Below are positions 38,201-49,991 of a stretch of 64,000 nt of DNA, piece by piece. The stretch comes from Jacaranda mimosifolia (lineage: Eukaryota > Streptophyta > Magnoliopsida > Lamiales > Bignoniaceae). The notes under the pieces are model-generated. The model had not been told where the DNA came from, searched no databases, and was given only the letters and a program-made list of their open reading frames with translations. The translations under genes were made by a program, and so were the position numbers. The stretch's first letter is position 1; each line of letters begins with the position of its first letter. The stretch lies in contig CM032118.1 in assembly GCA_018894105.1 (NCBI GenBank), forward strand, positions 36,374,690 through 36,438,689, in the 5' to 3' direction.

Positions 38201-39372
38201 GTCTAGGGATAACAAAGGAGTAGGAGCATATTGACCGACACCAGTAGCTTTACTTTGGAACCATTGGCAATTGTGATGTGATGTGGTGTTTTGGTTGATG
38301 ATAAATTTGAGATAAGAGACGGATTACCAGCAATAGTCAGAAGCACCAGAATCTACAATCCAAGAATCGCCATACATAGATTGAGAGAGGCAAACTGTTG
38401 AATTACCCGCATGAGCTAAAGTGACAGAAGTTGATGCTTGCTGAGTTACTTTGAACTGGAGATATTCCTTATCTTAAGCATCTGACAGAATGTTCTTGTC
38501 ACTAGACTGTGCTACATTAACTGATTTTTCAAGAAAACCATTCAAAAAATAGCATTATCTTAAGTGTGTCCTTCGTATCCACAATGAGAGCATTTAACAC
38601 GATTTCCAAAAACATAATTTCCTCTCCCACCACAGTCCCGAACATGACTGCGTCCACATCCTCCACGATCAGCTGAATTAGAGACAAAAGTTGAGGATTC
38701 TGCTCTCGTTTGAGGCTCAACTCCCGATGTTGTTTCTGGTGGAGGAACATGTAATAACCGATCAAAGAGCTCATCCGCTATGGAAATACTAGGATTTATC
38801 CGGATTTGATTTCGAACAGAATCAAAATTTTTATGAACCCCATAGAGAACATGCACTATAAACATCTTATAAAGATTGGTGATAATCTTTTCATTATTAT
38901 CACCAACAAATAAGAATCTCATTTCTTGAATCGTGGATTGTGCTTTGTGTAAGTAGGATGACAGATCACAATCCATCATATTTAGTGTTACCACATTGTG
39001 AAAACTATCATATAACTGTTGTATATCATTGGAGTAGATGCTCTGAGCCTTTTGCCATATGTCATAGCAAGTTTTATAGCAACGAAAGTGTACCGATAAT
39101 GTTGGATCAATAGACCCATAACAGAGAAACTAATTGATAATCAACTTTCTTCCAATGATTTCTTTCTGATACTTCAATATTTTCTGCCTTTGTAGTAAGA
39201 TGATCAAAAAGTCCTTGCCCTAAAAACCATATTTCAATTGCGGCATGCCAATCTAGGTAATTTTACCATTGAGTTTTTTTGACATAATGACTGGAGTACA
39301 AGATAAAGTAAAGTAGACAATCCTCTTTTTTGAACTATCAACAGTTGACGACAGTTCTGATGTTGAAACCAT
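35256..39372 (-). pseudogene. Copia gag-pol remnant
   Basis: The minus strand starts at the ATG at 39372-39370 (MVSTSELSS), about 425 bp after the primer-binding site, through a leader with an AAC-repeat tract near 39750-39780. Gag contains KLNG, WHAAIEIWF-like text and a zinc knuckle of the form CSHCGYEGHT (near 38570). The polyprotein then gives the integrase zinc region (HHLGHLSLNKLRRMVPYLS, 38000), integrase core and tail (37450-37050), and reverse transcriptase with the copia box YVDDI (near 36155) and LGKLRYFLGIE. RNase H has LICDNQAALHI and ADILTKSLRGP, ending just before the 3' LTR. Stops and frameshifts occur in gag, integrase and RT, so this copy is inactive. Confidence 0.88.
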
Positions 39373-39749
39373 GATTTATAGAGAAAAGAGGCAAGGAACT
39401 AAAAAACAAACTAATTCGCAAAGACAGAACACAGAAATCAAAGAGAAAAATAGCATATATAGTGTACTTTAGAGGCCGGAGAAAGAGATTACCGAATATC
39501 AAGTTGCTAGGATCAGACGTGGAACGAGAACAAAGAGGCTAACCATTTTGTGCTGATGGTGGCAATGAATAGTATCTCACGCGCTAGCTCATGGGATTCA
39601 GATGAATTTTTTAGGTGGCGCATGGAGGCTCTAACGGCGGCAGCATTTCTTGGGTTCAACCAATTTTTCACTGGCGGTGACTTTGGCGCAGGCGGTGTTG
39701 ATGGATCTTTGCTGAAGAGAGAATAGGTTTATTTTCTGCCCTACCTAGC

Positions 39750-39781
39750 AATTTTGTTGTTGCTGTTGTTGTTGTTGTTGT
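39750..39781. repeat. GTT/AAC trinucleotide tract in the copia leader
   Basis: GTTGTTGCTGTTGTTGTTG and further units lie between the copia primer-binding site and gag. On the element's coding strand this is an AAC-rich unstructured leader, common in plant copia elements. Confidence 0.8.
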
Positions 39782-39797
39782 GTTGGCTTTGATACCA

Positions 39798-39964
39798 ACT
39801 TAAAGTTGGTTTTTCTGAATGCTTGAAGAGAATACCTCCTCAGTTTATATATTTATATGTATAAGAACTTGATTACAAGGAAGAAACTAAAAGATTCATA
39901 CTTATCTTCTATATATGAAACTAAACAATGATGACGTATATCAAAAGATATCATCTTATCAACA
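39798..39964 (-). repeat. Copia 5' LTR
   Basis: 167 bp beginning (minus) TGTTGATAAGATGATATC and ending ACCAACTTTAAGT next to the primer-binding site. The palindrome CCAACTTTAAGTTGG spans the LTR/PBS junction. Confidence 0.85.
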
Positions 39965-39969
39965 ACCCT

Positions 39970-42900
39970 CATCGCATCGAAATCTTGGAGTCGGTCTTGG
40001 AATTGCCACAAATCTTCCTTAGTTTCTTAGGTTGCCTTAGACTCAGGTAGTCCTTTCCATTTGATCAACTACTATACACTTGGTGGAATGCCTCGCTATC
40101 TCACAACTCTTGACTTTAAGACTTCATCCACTTTCCTATCATATGACTTCATCATATTAGGACATGCTCGACATGATTCCCCTCGGCTTGGGTCTTTCTT
40201 GTCTCCTTGTAAGGCTTTAGCATGTTTACATGGAAGATTAAGTGAATCTTCAATGTACTCGATCGATCAAGTGGGTAAGACACCTTGCCTACCAGTGCAG
40301 TGATCTCAAATAGCCTTCATACTTGCATACCAAGCCTTTGTCCATTCCCCATAGCGCTTTGAATTGTTGGGGTAGTAGCTTTACGAAGACACAGTCGCCA
40401 ATCTTGAGCTCCCTCAGGTGCTATCTCTCGTCTGTTCACTTCTTCATCTTTTTACGAGCATTCTCCGAACTTGAACGTGCTAAGTCAATATGTTGTTCCC
40501 ATGACTTACTTATCTTCATTGCATCAGGATTTTTTCCATCAAGAGATATTGCCAATATGTGTAGCGTATGGGGTTGTTGTCCCGTTGCAAGATCGAATGA
40601 ACTTCATCCCGTGGCCTCCCTCCACCGCAAGTTGTATGAAAACTGTGCCACTTCTATGAGCTTAGCCCAATCCCTTTAGTTGGCATTCATAAAGTGCCTC
40701 AAGTAACACTTCAACAAAGCATTCACTCGTTCATTCAACCCGTCAATCTGTGAGTGAACCTCATAGAGAAGCATACTCCGTCCCAAGTAGCTTGAACAAC
40801 TCTGTCCATAGCTTGCCCATGAAGCAGAGGTCTCGATTACTTATTATTCTTAGGTAACCCCCAGTACTTCAGAACATTCTTAAAGAATGCTTGTGCCACC
40901 TCTTCTAACATGCAGGTCTTTGAGCATGGTATGAACTTTCCATACTTGGAAAACTTATCCACCACAACCATGATTGACCCATATCCTTCGGACTTTGGCA
41001 AGGTACTGATGAAGTCCATGGAAATAGACTCCCACGAATGCTCAAACACTGGTAGCAGCTCAAGCAGTCCTGGGGGTTGCTTATTCTCCTTTTGTCTTGT
41101 TGACACACTAGGCACATCACATATATACCTCAACTTTGTCCTTTATATGAGGCCAAAAGTATGCCATCTCAAGTAGCACTAAAATCCTCTTTTGGCCCGG
41201 GTGTCCCGCCTACTTAATATCATGGCATTCTTGAATAAGCTCCTATCTTAGGTTGTTCCACCTAGGCTCATCAAGCGTTGACTTTGGTGTAGAGTAGATT
41301 GTCTTCTACCTAAAACCTTCATATCTTCCTCTCTTCAGCTGACTTCTCTAGCTCTCTAGCCATAGGGTCATTTTCCAATCCCTGTTTGATTGAGTCTGTC
41401 ACGGTACCTTTGGCTAAGCTAATGGTTGCAAATGCTATCTTTTGACTTTGGGTATCAGCTACTACATTCGTTTTGCCAGGCTTATACTCTTCCAACTCAA
41501 GTGGTGCATCGTCCCTCAGTACCTCGCTTATTGGTTCTCCTACCTTCATGGTTGCCAAGAATGTTGACTCACCCTTCTTGACCATTTTGGCCAATTTTAT
41601 TGTTGATATTTATGACATTTCAACATTCCTCCTGGGTGCACTCGAGGAGGGTACCATGCACGTCGCATCCTTATCCAAGATGTACACTGAGTTGAAGTAA
41701 GGCATGGGGATAGCGGTCATCTTGCATAGGAAGTAAATCCCCAGCATGTCCTTGTAGTCATCCATCGGTGCCACTGAAAAGTTCACTTATCCCTCCAAGT
41801 GCCCAACCTTATTTCTACTACCTTAGTGGTGCCATTTAGCATTTGCATTCATCGTCTTGAGCCAAATTGTCCCCCTTTATGATACGTAAGCCCAACCGCT
41901 CTGCCTTTTGCTCATTGATGAAGTTGTGTGTTGCCACCATAGCATAAATAGCCTTGTAGTTGATGTTGACTTCCACGTACAACAACCCTCTGCTTGATGT
42001 TATGGGTACCGCCTTGGCGTTGAGGATGTTTAACAATTATAGAGACCCAATGCGGCTTTTACCTTGCTCTAGACTAGTTGCTGCTTGATACTCCTCAACA
42101 ATAGTCGATAAGGATTTGGGCAGCCCTTTATTACTGTGGCCCCTTGCACACGTAACAATCATCTTTGGGCACAAATGTCTTTTTCTTATTCACATAGTCC
42201 TTTTGTCCTAATAAGGGCTTGTCGTGTTCATCTCTATGGTCTTTCTTTTCTCCCTCACTTTTAGCCATGTTACCCTTCTCATTTTTTAGCTTGCCAGGGT
42301 CGACATTCCTTTGGAACTCGATAAGAGACTAAGCCAACGTAATAGCTTTGTCAAAGTTATCAGGTTCTTTCTGTGCACTTCTTACCTTGCCCAATTTTGG
42401 AGGCCATCAATGAAATAAAACATCAAGTCTTCCTCCACCATGTTGGCTATTAGAACATGAGCATCTTGAATTCCTTAACATACTCTAAAATGGTCGTTCG
42501 TTGCTTCAACTCGTGCAACTTCTTTTGGCCCTCATACATGATGTTTTTCGGGTAGAAATACTTCTTCAGCTCCCATTTGAAGTCTTCCTAAGTGTCAACC
42601 CGACTTATTCCTCTTTGAACATCGGCTTGTATCCTTTGCCACCATAATGTAGCAATACCGATAAGATAAAGAACAGTCGTTCATACCTTTATCGCCTCAT
42701 CATTAAGGCTGAGTCTGTCAAAGTAAGTCTCCATGTACTACAAGAAGTTCTCAACCTCTTGTGTGTTTCTCTTTCCGTCAAACATCTTGGGTTTTGAGTA
42801 GTCTAGAAGTGGTATCCCCACTAGCCATTGCCCATCGGCACAATGTAATGTCCTTGTGTATCCTCTTGATGCTGGCTTAGAGTGCCTGGATGATGCCCCG

Positions 42901-43212
42901 AATCTCTTCATCTATATGGCCAAACGTTCTTCCAACTCTATCTCGATCCGTGCCACCCGTTCTTCTATTAGAGTGCCAGCATCTAGGCAAGTTCGAAGTT
43001 TTCCCCTAAACGTATTGAACTGTTCAAGAATGGGCTCTTCCAACGTCTTGATAGTATGCTCAACTTATTCCACCCTCTCGCTTAATTCGCCCACGATACC
43101 TTCCCAACCCACACGCATTTTTCTTTAGTCCTGTAGCCTTTTCTTATTGTGTTTCGACACGTTCTCCCTGCTCCTTTACTCAGTATTAGCTGAAAACATT
43201 ATCATTAGCCAT
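39970..43212 (-). pseudogene. Chromovirus gag-pol remnant with RT and RNase H deleted
   Basis: The minus-strand gag starts at 43212 (MANDNVFS) and soon meets stops. A zinc-knuckle remnant (CYVCKGP) lies near 42150. The protease region (42036-41600) reads LLYVEVNINYKAIYAMVATHNF, so the usual Asp-Thr-Gly catalytic triad is lost. The next ORF (41594-41319) begins with the pre-RT spacer (TFLATMKVGEPI, APLELEE) and passes directly into YKPGKTNVVADTQS, which normally follows RNase H. The whole RT and RNase H core is therefore missing, with the frame kept, at about 41485-41495. Integrase continues with SISMDFISTLPKS (near 41020) and the chromodomain text WKGLPES (near 40070). Confidence 0.82.
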
Positions 43213-43261
43213 ACTAACTTCTTCACAGCACTAAACCTAATCGGGCTATGATATCACCTAT

Positions 43262-43857
43262 CACAGACTCGTCCCTTACAAGCTCTTGTGCAACACTTAG
43301 CTACTCGTTCACCCCTTACAACACTAGTTTAGTTAGCTTCACCTTTTCAAATGTTGTGTGTGTTGAGTGAGTTAGCTAAGCTTTAAGTACAAGAGAGAGT
43401 TTAGAGACCTTTCGTAGAATTGTCTCTTACAAGCTCCCATACAACACTTATTTGCTCATTTCCACCTGCAACACTAGTTAAGTTAGTCTCACCCTTTCAA
43501 ATATTATGTATGCTAAATGAGTTAGCCAAACTTTAAGAGCAAGATAAAGTTTAGAGAGAAACTCAAAGAGGTTTGTATTACTTAGATTTTTCTTTGATTT
43601 CTTGGTTTACAAATGAGGTCCTACACCTCTTTATACTATCCTTTCTCAAATGGATGGTGGAGATCAATTCAATCCTACGGTCTAGATTACAACTCTAGAA
43701 GTTTTTTAAAACTAGAAGTTCCTAAAACCTATTATAGAAATTTCTACACAACTTCTACAAAATTCTTACAAGTATATAAAATGCTCCAGAGTCCTCTTGG
43801 ACTTTCCTTAACCTCTATCATCTTGCTCATTTGCATGTCTCTAGTCGAGGCATGACG
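43262..43857 (-). repeat. 5' LTR of the gypsy chromovirus with an internal duplication
   Basis: It pairs with 34365-35052. The first part is present twice: 43262-43413 and about 43424-43567 share TTACAAGCTC, CAACACTAG and GTTAGCYAARCTTTAAG, diverged from each other. The rest (TTTACAAATGAGGTCCTAC to CTAGTCGAGGCATGACG) matches the other LTR once. Confidence 0.75.
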
Positions 43858-44774
43858 GTATTCTCATATTCGGATACTTTCAACATTCCATATAGTTGGG
43901 ATAATCTAAAGGGATAAGTGAACTAGGATGATCAAAAAAGCTAAAGCCTTATCCCATTGCACAACTAGTTGAGCACAGAGCTAGGGATTATGCCTGTGTG
44001 AGTGGCACTATATTTATGCTTATCTCATCACTTGGGCATAGACTTTATTCTACTGTTTTGGCTTTACAGGGTGTGAATTTGGTAGCACACCTATCTCATC
44101 GAGTCGAGTGAGTCTTTGAGCAGAATATAAGTTGAAGGAAGAGATAAGCAAGACGTTTTTCGTGATGGAGGTGCTAACAGAAGAGGTCATGAAAGCATAA
44201 AAGAAATAGGACTAGTTGCAAGAGCACTACGGCCTAGAGATTAAGACTAATAAGAAGTTCTTGGAGTCTTCATCTAGTAAGACGTTCTCAGCTGCTGTCA
44301 AGGAAAAGGCTGTGAAAGATTTAAGGAATAAGATATTTCTGATGATGTTATTATGAACAAAACTATCAGGATATATGAGTAAATTATATAAGAGTATCAC
44401 CAAAGAATTAGGTCTCGTTATTTGTCACCAAAAAAAGGAAAATGTGATCTTCCACAAAAACTTTATTACTTCTTTTTCTGATATATGAGCCAATGGTTCA
44501 GCTTTCACCCACTTGGAAAATAGTCCATTTCAATTATTAGAAACTTGGTTGCTAAACTAGATCTTTGAGGATTACCTTGGGATTTCATGGTTGAATATGT
44601 GAAGTGTAGGCCTAATTTTAGAACGCTTTTGCTTTCTAGAAATTTTTTGTAAGTATGTCAAGATTTCATCTTTAAACCATTTATGTCTCTATTTATCGAG
44701 CAGGGGGCTCAAACTCATTAAGATAAGATTTCAAATTAATTCATTGCTAATACTATGATTATACCAACTTATCT
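43858..44774. other. Intergenic stretch, possible old retroelement debris
   Basis: No intact ORF. No domain is recognisable, and the right part loosely resembles 21590-21860. Confidence 0.3.
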
Positions 44775-44777
44775 TTA

Positions 44778-45646
44778 GGGCTCGTTTGTTTGGTGTAATT
44801 GGATTAGACATGGCACACATGACATGTATAAAATTTTATAAATTCTGCATCCAAAGCATCTTTATATAACATTTACTTACATGGTTTGTATAACTTGATT
44901 ACCTATTTCTTGTGTTTGGTTGCACGATTTGAATGATCTGATTATATATACAATGCCAAAAGTATCCTCACCTTTTTTCATGGAATGATAACATAGTTCA
45001 AGGGTGGAGAAGTGATTTGAGAAACTTGTTCTATTAATGTGATTAAATTAATTTTTTAAGTGTGCTCTTAAAAATTAAAGTAGTATGATTTTTTAATATA
45101 AAGATTTTGGCCATAAAAAGTGCTTGATATGTAAATAAAAAAAAATTATTCTTTTTTCAATTTTTTTTTTTTGCACAATATGAGGACTAGAATAAATAAA
45201 TAACTAAAAATACAAACAAAATTAAAAATATTAAATAGGAAAATAAAAAATAACTATTGTTATAATGTAACTAAGAATTTTTTAATACATCTACTAACTT
45301 GATAATGAATTATTCTTAAAACATACATAAACTTGTACAAGAAAAATAATATCTATATATTAAATAAAATAATAATATAAAATTTTAATATGTTTTGTTT
45401 CTATTGTCTATAATATTTTCCCTCTTTTAGATATTCTAAGACTCTTTTCTTTCTAAAGGGGTGAAAATGTCTTTTGCCATCTTAATCAAGCATCCTTCAA
45501 GATTTGTAAAACAAATGAAGTCACAAAAGCTTGATTCACAATCAAATAGCCCATGATACCACACCGGATCGTAAGGTATCATGCGCCATGAGAAGCAAAA
45601 AGATAAGATAAATCCAATCATGCATTACTAAGTCAAACAACGAGCT
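44778..45646. mobile_element. Tourist-like MITE (PIF/Harbinger type)
   Basis: The left end GGGCTCGTTTGTTTGG...ATTGGATT mirrors the right end (reverse complement AGCTCGTTGTTTG...ATTGGATT). TTA stands directly outside both ends (44775-44777, 45647-45649), the 3-bp duplication of PIF/Harbinger elements. The interior is AT-rich and noncoding. Confidence 0.6.
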
Positions 45647-45699
45647 TTAAATCTCTTTAAGTCTTGCAGTTGCTCTAAATCAAGGATCTTAGATTGTGT

Positions 45700-48538
45700 T
45701 TAGAAAAGAATTAGCAAAGAGCAAATCGTGAGCTTCTATTAGAGTTCAAAATGGAAGAAGCAAAGAAAGCAGTATTTTCCATGCACCCAAATAAATCCAT
45801 GGGCTCAGATGGTATGAATCCATGTTTCTACCAGAATTATTGGCAAATATTGGGGAGGGTGTAAGTAAGGCTTGTCTAAATGTTTTGCAAGAAAGACATC
45901 TACCGTCGAGTTTTATTGATACCCTGATTACCTTGATTCCTAAGAAGACAAATTCGAAGCTTATCACGAATCTCCATCCTATCGCTCTTTGTAACATGAT
46001 CTACAAGATTATTTCAAAAGTTATTACTAATTGTCTCAAAAAAGTTTTACCTTAGATTATCTCTACTAGTTAGAGTGCCTTTGTGCTAGGTCAACTTATT
46101 ATGGATAATGTGATGATAGCTTTTGAAATAATGCACTATCTAAAGAGAAAAAAACAAGGGAAAAAAGGTATGGCTGCATTGAAGATCGATGTGAGCAAAG
46201 CATATGATAGAGTGGAGTGGCAGTTTTTAAGAGGTATAATGCATAAATTGGGATTTGATAAAAAATTTGTTAACCTTGTTATGATGTGTGTGGAGTCTAT
46301 TAAGTATACAATTGTTCATAAACGGTCATGAGATTGGGCCTATTATTCCAAGTAGAGGTCTGAGACAAGGTGATCCCATTTCCTCGTATCCTTTTATTAT
46401 CTGTGCTGAAGGATTATATGCTATCCTTTCAAAAATGGAAAGAAAGGGTTTGCTTCATGGCTGTAAGGTTGCTAGGGGAGCACCAGGCATGACTCATATT
46501 TTTTTCATAGATGATAGCATGTTCTTCTTTAGAGCAAATGTGGCTGAATGTAACGTGATTAATCATTGTTATAGAGAGTATGAAAAAGCTTCAGGGCAGA
46601 TTATAAACTTTCAGAAGTCCTTTTTGTTCTTCAGCTCGAATACAGACGAAATTGTATGGCATAAGATTTGTGATGGGCTAAGGGTGGTTCAGTAGGAAGA
46701 ACATGGGTTGTATCTTGGTTTGCCTTCAATTAGTGGAAGAACGAAATATTCAGGTTTGTGAAAGAAAGGATCTGGGAGAAATTTTGAAGTTGGAATAGTA
46801 AAATCCTCTCCTGGGTAGGAAAGGAAATTTTACTAAAAACTAGCTAAGGCAATCCCAAACTAGGTGGTGAGTGTATTTTTACTTCCAAGGGATTTATGCA
46901 AATAAATTGAATGTATGATGAATGCGTTTTGGTGGAGCAACAAGTCCTCTAGCAACAATAAATCCAAAGGAATCAAGTGGATGAGATGGGAACAGTTATG
47001 TCGTCCAAAGGTTAAGGGCGAGCTTGGATTTAGGAGGATTCATGAATTTAACTTAGCCCTACCTAGTAAGCAAGGATAGAAGCTGTTAACAAGTCTAGAA
47101 TCTCTTGTCGCTTAAATTTTTTGGGCCGAATACTATCCTATAAAGGCTTTCTCTGTTACAAAATTAGGTCGTAATCCTAGTTATTTGTTGCGTAGTCTGT
47201 TTGCTATTCAACACATTATCAAATAGGGAAATAGATTAAAGGTTGAAATGGACAGAATATAGTGATTGGAGCTATCCATGGCTGCTGAATGGACAAAATC
47301 CTAGGTTATCTACTAACTTAATTTCAAAAGCTGCCAAGATTACTGTGTTTTCACTCATGAAGCATAATAAAAAATGTTGGAATAAGGATCTCATTCTCTC
47401 TTTGTTTAATGAAAGGGATGCAAATCTCATTCTTGGTATTCCCTTAAGTATTAGAAGAAACATTGACACATGGATATGGAGTGGAGATAATAAAGGAGTG
47501 TATACAGTTAAGAGCTATTACATAATACTTCTGGAAGATCAAGTAAACCTTATGGGCAAGCCTTCTTCTACTGTTTGGTATAACATTTGGAACCTTAAAG
47601 TCCCTCCGAAAGTGCAAATTTTTTTGTGGAGAGCTTGTAATGACTGCTTCCCAACAAAGGATTGCTTATTGACAAAGAGGATTGATCTTGATCTTGGTTG
47701 TTTGATTTGTGGTAACAATGTTGAAATGACTAAACATATCTTTTATCAATGCTCTTTGGTGAAAAATGTATGGAATATCTCGTGACTGTTGAACTTGGGC
47801 CAACTGTTGAATATTAACTCATTTGTGTCATGGCTGGAACTTCAACTTGCTGGACTCAATGAAGAAGAAAAAGGAAAAATGGTTATGACCCTTTGGAGTT
47901 TATGGAGCACCAAAAATCAGGTTGTGTGGAAAGCTAAAAGGTGATCACCTAATCATATTATGTACTTAGCTATCTCTACTTTGTAGTAATAGATTTTGGC
48001 ACAACAGGAAAAAAATTTGACATCCATTTAGTCTCAGCATTTGGCTTTATCTCGCTAGGAAGCTCCTCCTTAAGGTTGGCTCAAGTGCAATGTGGACGCA
48101 ACTATTCATTCAAATAATCAAGGTACAAGCTCAGGTTGGATATTAAGGGACAAGCAAGGATACTTTCGAGCAGTTTTTGTGGTTACTTGCCAAGGATATA
48201 TGCAAGCAAATTTGGCAGAGGCCTTTTCACTCAAAGAAGCTCTAACTTGGATAAAAGGAACGGAGTTATCTAATGTAATAGTTGAACTAGATGCTTTACT
48301 GGTAGTGAATACAGCAATGTGTGACCAATTTGAGGATAGCTCTTACTTTGGTTCTATTATTTTAGATTGCAAGGATTTGTTGAGAGATCGTTTTAATTGT
48401 AAGGTGTGACTTGTACGTCGTTTAGCAAATAACGCCGCTCACTGTGTTGCTAAGGTTGCAGTTTCTATATTTGAACCTAGTATGTGGGAAGATGAAGCTC
48501 CCACTTTCCTCAATGTTCTTGCGGCTGATTTGGAATAG
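45700..48538 (+). pseudogene. L1-type LINE (non-LTR retrotransposon) ORF2 remnant
   Basis: Plus-strand 5'-truncated ORF2. The reverse transcriptase begins near 45750 (AKKAVFSMHPNKSMGSDGM) and continues LPSSFIDTLITLIPKK, KIDVSKAYDRVEW, a frameshift near 46310, and SRGLRQGDPIS. The catalytic box is FIDDS instead of the usual FADD. The zf-RVT region at 47243-47785 has VPPKVQIFLWRAC and CLICG...TKHIFYQC. RNase H at 48092-48409 opens MDATIH where an Asp-containing VDAA-like motif is usual and ends in a tail with NNAAHCVAKVA; the stop is TAG at 48536-48538. The endonuclease and ORF1 are missing. No poly(A) tail or target duplication is visible. Confidence 0.85.
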
Positions 48539-48787
48539 AATTCCCTTTCGTAGTGTCAAAACAAACAAACGAGCTCTTAAAATATATTTTATACTAAATT
48601 ATCCTTAGAATATATTTTCATCATATCAAATACAGACTTAGTAATTAAGTTTGACATCTGGTTCGAGTTTAGGGGGTCACTCGACCTAGATTTTCATTAG
48701 AAAAGGTTGCCTTGTTGGGTTGGACTGACAAATTTAAACAAGTCATTTGATCAGTTACGTAGAATTCTGACCATAGGTAGGGAGGAC

Positions 48788-49991
48788 TAGGGGTGGCAAT
48801 TTCCAATACGACATGATAACTCGACATGAAAAAATTGAGTTTGAGTCGATTCATTTTGGATTCGGGTCCAATAAGGTTGATACGAATAAGAACCCGAAGA
48901 AAATGGGTTGGGTTGGGTTGTGTTGAATTTCAGGTTACACGAACAATCCAAAATTTGATTTTGGGTCAAATGACAACATGAATCCACTTGACCCAACTCG
49001 AATTAAACAAATAAAATTTAAATTTTTTAGAAGTAAAAATATAAAATAACGAAATAAAAATTGAAAATTTGAACTTTAGCAATATTAAAATTACTACTTT
49101 GGTATTTTCGGTCTTATTTATTTTTGCAAACAAATAGGATAGATGATTATAATTTTATACTGCTTCTAATAATTATTTTTGGATATCCAAGTGGACAAAA
49201 AAGTTGTTCTATAAAAAGTCGTCAAAACATTGCTTTGACTACTGCATTGTCCTATAAATTTTTCTTAGGTCTTATGCAATGAAAGATTTTGCATATATAA
49301 ATAAATAAGAATTGTTTATGTTGAGAGGTTATAAAAAATTCAAAAGATTCTAGCAAGTTTTTATAATAAATTATGTGTTCAATTAAAATACTTCCTTACT
49401 CATTTGCTTGATAATATATTTTTATTGATTTATGTGTTGCTTAATTGAATCAATACAAAGTAAAAAAAGAAGAAGTCATTTTAAGAAGTGAAAAGAAGCA
49501 ATTTGATTGATACAATAGATACAAAAATTAAAAAGAGCAGGTGAACAAAATTTGAAAAAGTATGTTATTTTTAAAAATAAGATACTTTATGATTTCAATA
49601 TTTGTATAATGCTGATACAAAATAAAAGAAAAAAAAGTCCTAAAATCAATATACTATGTGGTTCAATTAATTTTTTTTTTAAAAAGCTGCTATTGTGAAT
49701 TTATGATGAGAATTCCATACTTCTATTTTAATTTATTAACAATTAAGAATAGATAAAATTAAAAAATAAAAATACCAAAAAATTTCAAAAAATTAAAACA
49801 AATATTTGAAATAGTTATTTTAAATTAAGTTGACAGGTTGGATTGAGTAGGTTTGAATTTGTGGGTTGATCTAATAAAAATCAGATCGACTCGAACTTGA
49901 CCTGATACAATTCAAATTGAGTTCGAATTGAAAAAATTAATATTATGTCCGTACTTCAATTCAATTCGAACCCACCCAAATTGCAACCCTA
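48788..49991. mobile_element. hAT-like non-autonomous element with GGGTTGGGTT-rich subterminal regions
   Basis: The left end TAGGGGTGGCAATTT and the right end (reverse complement TAGGGTTGCAATTT) form short imperfect inverted repeats. Both subterminal parts carry words such as GGGTTGGGTT, ACTCGA and TTCGAACC in opposite orientations, and the middle is very AT-rich. The flanking octamers do not match, so the ends may be worn or slightly misplaced. Confidence 0.5.

Larger units (their letters stand above)
35083..39964 (-). mobile_element. Ty1/copia retrotransposon nested in the gypsy element
   Basis: Minus-strand element with LTRs of about 166 bp at 39798-39964 (5') and 35083-35248 (3'). The primer-binding site (minus TGGTATCAAAGCC) adjoins the 5' LTR near 39797. 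The polypurine tract (minus TTGAGGGGGAG) adjoins the 3' LTR near 35249. Flanking pentamers ACCCT (39965-39969) and GCCCT (35078-35082) agree at four of five positions, the expected 5-bp duplication. The target lies in the gypsy element between the chromodomain end and the polypurine tract. The 3' LTR begins TCTTG instead of TGTTG. Confidence 0.85.
34365..43857 (-). mobile_element. Ty3/gypsy chromovirus, RT-deleted, containing a nested copia element
   Basis: Minus-strand element. The 5' LTR lies at about 43262-43857, followed by a primer-binding site (minus TGATATCATAGCC, 43244-43256) and gag from the ATG at 43212. Protease follows around 42036-41600, then a direct fusion into the RNase H-integrase linker, integrase (41133 to about 40100) and a chromodomain with LIKWKGLPES text near 40070. 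A polypurine GTGAGGGAGGACA precedes the 3' LTR (34365 to about 35052). A complete copia element sits at 35083-39964 near the 3' end. Removing the insertions leaves about 4.3 kb. All ORFs are broken. Confidence 0.8.

Noticed and set aside
40323..40679. 118-codon plus-strand ORF
   Set aside because: It is antisense to the chromovirus integrase region and matches no known protein.
48562..48579. Outer TIR-like sequence taken as the true right end of the Tourist element
   Set aside because: The inner end at 45646 matches the left end over a longer span (including ATTGGATT), so I used that one and kept the outer match only as a finding.
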